DNA from: an uncultured Vampirovibrio sp.
GTDB taxonomy: Bacteria > Cyanobacteriota > Vampirovibrionia > Gastranaerophilales > Gastranaerophilaceae
Reading direction: 5' to 3'
DNA: 64,000 nucleotides
Assembly (NCBI GenBank): GCA_910578465.1
Contig: CAJTPW010000003.1
Span: 1 to 64,000, forward strand
Position 1 is the first letter of the stretch, and each line of letters starts with the position of its first letter. The notes beneath the pieces were generated by a model. That model worked only from the letters and a program-made list of their open reading frames with translations, had not been told where the DNA came from and did not search any database. Made by a program: the position numbers and the translations under genes. Shown one piece after another: positions 60,795 through 64,000 of this stretch.

Positions 60795-61397
60795 GTGGAT
60801 TTAATTGAATTTAAAAAAAATTATATGACGGATGTTTCCAAAGAGGAGCACGCAGAGACAGTCGCTTCTTTGACCCTTAAGTTTTTTAAAAAGATTTTAA
60901 ATGTTTTTCCTGATTTAAAAAAATATGACAATAATGATGATTTGCTGCTTTTAAAGTACGGTGCATATTTGCATGATATCGGGGTTATTTTTGAAAAAAA
61001 GCTTGGCAGGGGACATCATAAAATCGGGCGGGATTTAATTTTGGAGAATAAAATTTCCGGTCTTGATGAGACTTCAAATTTAATTGTTGCAAATATTGTA
61101 AGATACCACAGAAAATCTCTTCCAAACATTCTAAAACACGAAACCTACGCTCTTTTAGGCGAAGCAGACAGAAAGAAAACGGATGTTTTTGCCTCAATTG
61201 TAAGGCTTATGGATGCTGTTGATTATAACCACTTTAATATGGTGGATGATATGGAAATTTTATATGAAGAAACCGAAAACATTTTGACATTAACTTTAGG
61301 GGTTAATATAATGTTGAATGTCGGATATGTAGAGGTTTTGGACAAGAAAAAGAAATTTTTTGAAAAGGTGTTCAAAACAGAGGTTTTGTTTAATTGA
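60795..61397 (+). CDS. HD-domain protein, probable phosphohydrolase
   Basis: A 200-residue HD-superfamily protein. Metal ligands are likely His in HAETVASL (near 20), the HD pair in GAYLHDIGVIF (about 61), His in GHHKIGRD and IVRYHRKS (about 102), and Asp in MDAVDYNHF. It resembles the C-terminal HD domain of Ppx/GppA phosphatases. The substrate is unknown; in this setting nucleotides or ppGpp are possible. It starts with GTG, 15 nt after cheA, without a strong ribosome binding site; translational coupling is likely. Confidence 0.75.
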   Translation: MDLIEFKKNYMTDVSKEEHAETVASLTLKFFKKILNVFPDLKKYDNNDDLLLLKYGAYLHDIGVIFEKKLGRGHHKIGRDLILENKISGLDETSNLIVANIVRYHRKSLPNILKHETYALLGEADRKKTDVFASIVRLMDAVDYNHFNMVDDMEILYEETENILTLTLGVNIMLNVGYVEVLDKKKKFFEKVFKTEVLFN

Positions 61398-62185
61398 TTA
61401 AGCTTAAAAATATTGCCATACCTATGATATTTTTCTGCATAGTTTTTAATGTATATGAAGCAGGCGCATTTCCTGTGATTAATGCGGGGGTTTCGGTTGA
61501 TTATATTAAAGATGTAGATGAAAATTCAATATATAAGTCGCCTATAAATTTTGTGGATATTCCAAAAATAAACTATTCCGATCTGGGGTATTTTTTCAGG
61601 TTTAAGCCTTTAAATATGCTATCAAACGGGGAGTTGGTTTTAAAAAAATATACCGAAAAGAAAAATTTTGCTCTGAACCAAACGGTTTCAATCCCGAGTG
61701 TTTATAATATTTCGTTTGCAAAAGGCGGAGAAGCAGATTTTCAAAGTAATACCCCAAACATTGAAGAATTAATTAAAAAACATCCAAACAGGCCTGAATA
61801 TATTTATGCTTATGCAATAAAGCTTCGGGATGAAAAAAAATATGATGCTGCAATATTTCAAATAGATAAAGCCTTAAATCTTGATAATGAGTACGCGCTC
61901 GGACATTTTTTAAAGGGCGATATTTTGAGGATGATGGGAAAATTTAAAGAAGCCTCAAAAGAATATTTGATAACAATAGGAATTAACCCTTATTGCACGG
62001 ATGCATATTTTAACATTGCAAAAATGCTTGAAGTATTTGGCAAAAACGAGCTCGCGCTAAATTATTATGAAATGGCGTATGCGGTAAGCCCGAACGATCT
62101 TGAAATCCGCAATCAGATTTTGAAACTGAACAGGAAAATATACGGTACCGAAGGACGGTATGGCGTGAATGTTGCAATGAATTAA
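61394..62185 (+). CDS. Exported TPR-repeat protein
   Basis: 263 residues. The frame opens with a TTG overlapping the TGA of the HD gene (TTGA), with GAGG about 8 nt upstream. This start gives a positively charged n-region and a signal peptide (MIKLKNIAIPMIFFCIVF...AGA). An ATG 30 nt later would lose the charges. The C-terminal half has about three tetratricopeptide repeats (AAIFQIDKALNLDNEYALGH, EASKEYLITIGINPYCTDAY, LALNYYEMAYAVSPNDLEI). Last of the MCP-CheA-HD-TPR genes; perhaps a periplasmic scaffold for a pilus. Function unproven. Confidence 0.75.
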   Translation: MIKLKNIAIPMIFFCIVFNVYEAGAFPVINAGVSVDYIKDVDENSIYKSPINFVDIPKINYSDLGYFFRFKPLNMLSNGELVLKKYTEKKNFALNQTVSIPSVYNISFAKGGEADFQSNTPNIEELIKKHPNRPEYIYAYAIKLRDEKKYDAAIFQIDKALNLDNEYALGHFLKGDILRMMGKFKEASKEYLITIGINPYCTDAYFNIAKMLEVFGKNELALNYYEMAYAVSPNDLEIRNQILKLNRKIYGTEGRYGVNVAMN

Positions 62186-62187
62186 TT

Positions 62188-63099
62188 TCAGGCTGAAAAT
62201 TTTGCTATCAGATTTTCCAATAAATTTTTAAATTTTTCTCTGTCTGATTTTGGATATAAAATTTCACAGAATGTTCCGTATCTTAAAAGCCTTTTAAAAA
62301 GCTCATCTTTGTCTTCTTTTTTATTTGAAACCATAATGTAATCTTCATATTCGCTTATGATTTCACCTTCTCTTACAGTGTACGCATTTTTTAGTCTGCC
62401 CGATATTTTAAATGTTGTTATCAGTCCAAAATCAGAAGAACTCGCAGCTGTAGGCATTCCTTTGATATCGGATATTTTATCCAAAGGAAAATTTTTATTT
62501 ACATTGTTTTTGATATCATACCCGAGGAGACAGATTGAATCTTTAAAATAGTGAAATTTTAAAGGGGTTATTGTAAATTCTTTTTCAGCGCAGATGATTT
62601 TTATTTTTTGAGGTGTATCCTGTATAAATTTTGAAATTGTTTCAATTTTCTCTCCATATCTTTTACCGATTTTTCCTGTGTTAAAATCTTCGTCAAAGGT
62701 TATTGTGCTTCTCATTTTTTTATATTCATTGTTTTTATTTGTGAGAGAAAAAAGTTTTGATAAAAATTTTAAAAATTCACCATAGTTTTCTTTAGAATTC
62801 AGGTTTTTGCAGATTATATCAAAATGAGCAAGCGTTTCAAGTTCTGTATCATCCAGATGCACAACGGGGTATTTGATATAAAATTTGTTTCTTATTTTCT
62901 GAATATCGCAGCCTGCATATCTCAGGGTTGTAAAATATTTCGAAACAGTTTCTTTGTTTGTAAAAATACCGTCTTCTTCAAGTCTTTCCAAAATTTCATC
63001 AATACTTGACGGTTTTTCAACAAGAAGTTTTAAGATTTTAATTACTTTAAACGGTGTTGAGAGGCTTTTTGAGGACAGTTTTGCAGATTTTTTTATCAT
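62188..63099 (-). CDS. WYL-type transcriptional regulator (first of a tandem pair)
   Basis: 303 residues. The N-terminal winged helix-turn-helix spans about 15-75 (TPFKVIKILKLLVEKPSSIDEILERL...TNKETVSKYFTTLRYAGCDI). The middle resembles a WYL ligand-sensing domain (IKIICAEKEFTITPLKFHYFKDSICLLGYD), where the usual W-Y-L is F-Y-F. A C-terminal extension (WCX-like) follows. It starts 1 nt after the next gene's stop, so the two related regulators are translationally coupled. The target is unknown; WYL proteins respond to nucleic acid or nucleotide ligands in stress and defence settings. Confidence 0.75.
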   Translation of the reverse strand: MIKKSAKLSSKSLSTPFKVIKILKLLVEKPSSIDEILERLEEDGIFTNKETVSKYFTTLRYAGCDIQKIRNKFYIKYPVVHLDDTELETLAHFDIICKNLNSKENYGEFLKFLSKLFSLTNKNNEYKKMRSTITFDEDFNTGKIGKRYGEKIETISKFIQDTPQKIKIICAEKEFTITPLKFHYFKDSICLLGYDIKNNVNKNFPLDKISDIKGMPTAASSSDFGLITTFKISGRLKNAYTVREGEIISEYEDYIMVSNKKEDKDELFKRLLRYGTFCEILYPKSDREKFKNLLENLIAKFSA

Positions 63100-63100
63100 C

Positions 63101-64000
63101 TTAAACTCCTTTGTTTTTATTATAAATTTCGTACATATTTTGGAGCATATTCAGATATTTTTCTTTAATATCTTTGTTTTTAATTGAGATTAAATCTTCA
63201 CCAAAGCTAAGAAGCCGCTGTATTACCATAAAATCATTATCGGATTTAACCTCTGTTTCAATATATGAAAAGGTTTCTTTTATGATTTTTTCTTCCAAAA
63301 GAAGATTCATTGTGTTTTTGCATTCTTTATTTATTCTGTATGAAGTTTTCCTTGCTCCTTTCTTTTGGAGGAGCTCTTTTTCTTCTTTTTTGCTTAAAAT
63401 CTTTATTATTTTTACAATGTTATCTACTCTTAAAACAGTGTTATCAGGGTATTTTTCAGATGTTCCTATAAGATGAAGTTTTGAGCCTGTGTATTTAATT
63501 TCTTTTAATTTTACGGGAATTTCTTTTTTGCCTAAATTGGGGGAATTATACAAAAGAAGCACTGTCTTTTTTCTGTTTGTAAGGGCATAAAGTTCATTTA
63601 AAATTTGAAAGTTAATATCCAAAAAATATCTGAAATTCAAAAGTTCAAAAACTGCATTTTCATCTTCAACCGCTTTTGATATTTTTTCAAAAAGTTTATA
63701 CAGTTTTATAATATAAAACGGGTCCGAAAGTTTTATTACGGCATCTTTTGTTCTTGATAAAACCCTCAGCTCCTTTTTTGTGATACCGAATTTTATCGGA
63801 CTCCAATTGATTTTATATCTGTAATCTTTTCCTCTGCCAAGATTTTGAATTTCAAATCCTGCGGATTTTAAGGTATTCAAGTCGAGCCTTACGGTTTCTT
63901 TTGAAACATTGGAAACGTAAGGATTTTTTGATAATTCGTTTACCATATCCGTTTTTGTTAAAGGAGCTTTTAGAAGTAAATCCAGCAGGAATAATACCCT
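63101..64000 (-). CDS. WYL-like transcriptional regulator, 5' end beyond the window
   Basis: The frame is open to position 64000, so the true start lies outside. The visible N-terminus (VLFLLDLLLKAPLTKTDMVNELS...VSKETVRLDLNTLKSAGFEI) is a winged helix-turn-helix, cut short. The ATG at 63946 is inside this domain and is not the real start. The rest is distantly similar to the neighbouring regulator, with a degenerate WYL-like region (SGSKLHLIG-type strand YTGSKLHLIGTSEKYP). The pair overlap and may act as a heterodimer, as with PafB/PafC (analogy only). Confidence 0.7.
   Translation of the reverse strand, partial: RVLFLLDLLLKAPLTKTDMVNELSKNPYVSNVSKETVRLDLNTLKSAGFEIQNLGRGKDYRYKINWSPIKFGITKKELRVLSRTKDAVIKLSDPFYIIKLYKLFEKISKAVEDENAVFELLNFRYFLDINFQILNELYALTNRKKTVLLLYNSPNLGKKEIPVKLKEIKYTGSKLHLIGTSEKYPDNTVLRVDNIVKIIKILSKKEEKELLQKKGARKTSYRINKECKNTMNLLLEEKIIKETFSYIETEVKSDNDFMVIQRLLSFGEDLISIKNKDIKEKYLNMLQNMYEIYNKNKGV

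Noticed and set aside
1..64000. CRISPR array or prophage
   Set aside because: No regularly spaced 24-40 nt repeats, no Cas, terminase, capsid or integrase-of-phage genes. The one tyrosine recombinase looks like housekeeping XerC/D.

Overview
The window is about 64 kb of AT-rich bacterial chromosome. It suggests a non-photosynthetic relative of cyanobacteria (Vampirovibrionia/Melainabacteria, probably Gastranaerophilales); this is an inference. Supporting points are two very large glycine-rich prepilin-like proteins sharing FSLVEMLMALLVASLL, a complete minC-minD-minE operon with odd extensions, a cyanobacterial-style NtcA-type box at glnA, PEP carboxykinase and glucan phosphorylase genes, and a type IV pilus-like chemosensory cluster. 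No rRNA, tRNA, CRISPR array or transposase was recognised.

Layout. 1-980: a degenerate cassette locus downstream of pckA. 983-11573: pckA, ahcY, a membrane glycosyltransferase, a two-gene HgdC-like ATPase module, a small-peptide locus, a SNF2 helicase, ricT-like and rsfS. 11574-12200: a repeat-filled intergenic region. 12201-25124: rplI, minEDC, a secreted amidase, nadA, ald-proB-proA, pyrF and a small XRE regulator. 25274-35821: two glycine-rich prepilin-like genes bracketing a CheR-like methyltransferase, cysK, a Cys-His-Asp protein, a glucan phosphorylase homologue lacking the PLP lysine, and a tiny ribbon-helix-helix gene. 35947-44404: lysS, GNAT, xerD, ftsZ, glnA, gyrB. 44500-47400: two more cassette loci flanking a dicarboxylate transporter. 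47462-53917: trkA-trkH, a second small-peptide locus, and an rluD/lspA operon. 53977-62185: CheW-CheW, REC-GGDEF, MCP, hybrid CheA, HD and TPR genes. 62188-64000: two tandem WYL-type regulators, the second cut by the window edge.

Most interesting signals. (1) Two intergenic loci (about 7.0-7.28 kb and 50.33-50.6 kb) share one architecture: a 25- or 29-residue hydrophobic peptide with a strong ribosome binding site, a stop codon folded into a GTAGGG...CCCTAC hairpin, a second TAGGGC at the mRNA 5' end, and an opposing promoter whose -10 ends exactly 6 nt before the same GTAGGG. This looks like a new family of type I toxin-antitoxin locus. (2) Six cysteine-rich C-type-lectin/FISUMP-like partial-gene cassettes lie in three loci, each behind a conserved block of about 200 bp. 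They resemble silent donor cassettes or remnants of a diversity system. (3) Several genes have -35/N17/-10/N7/ATG geometry, which implies leaderless mRNAs. (4) Four unrelated proteins share a short N-terminal motif.
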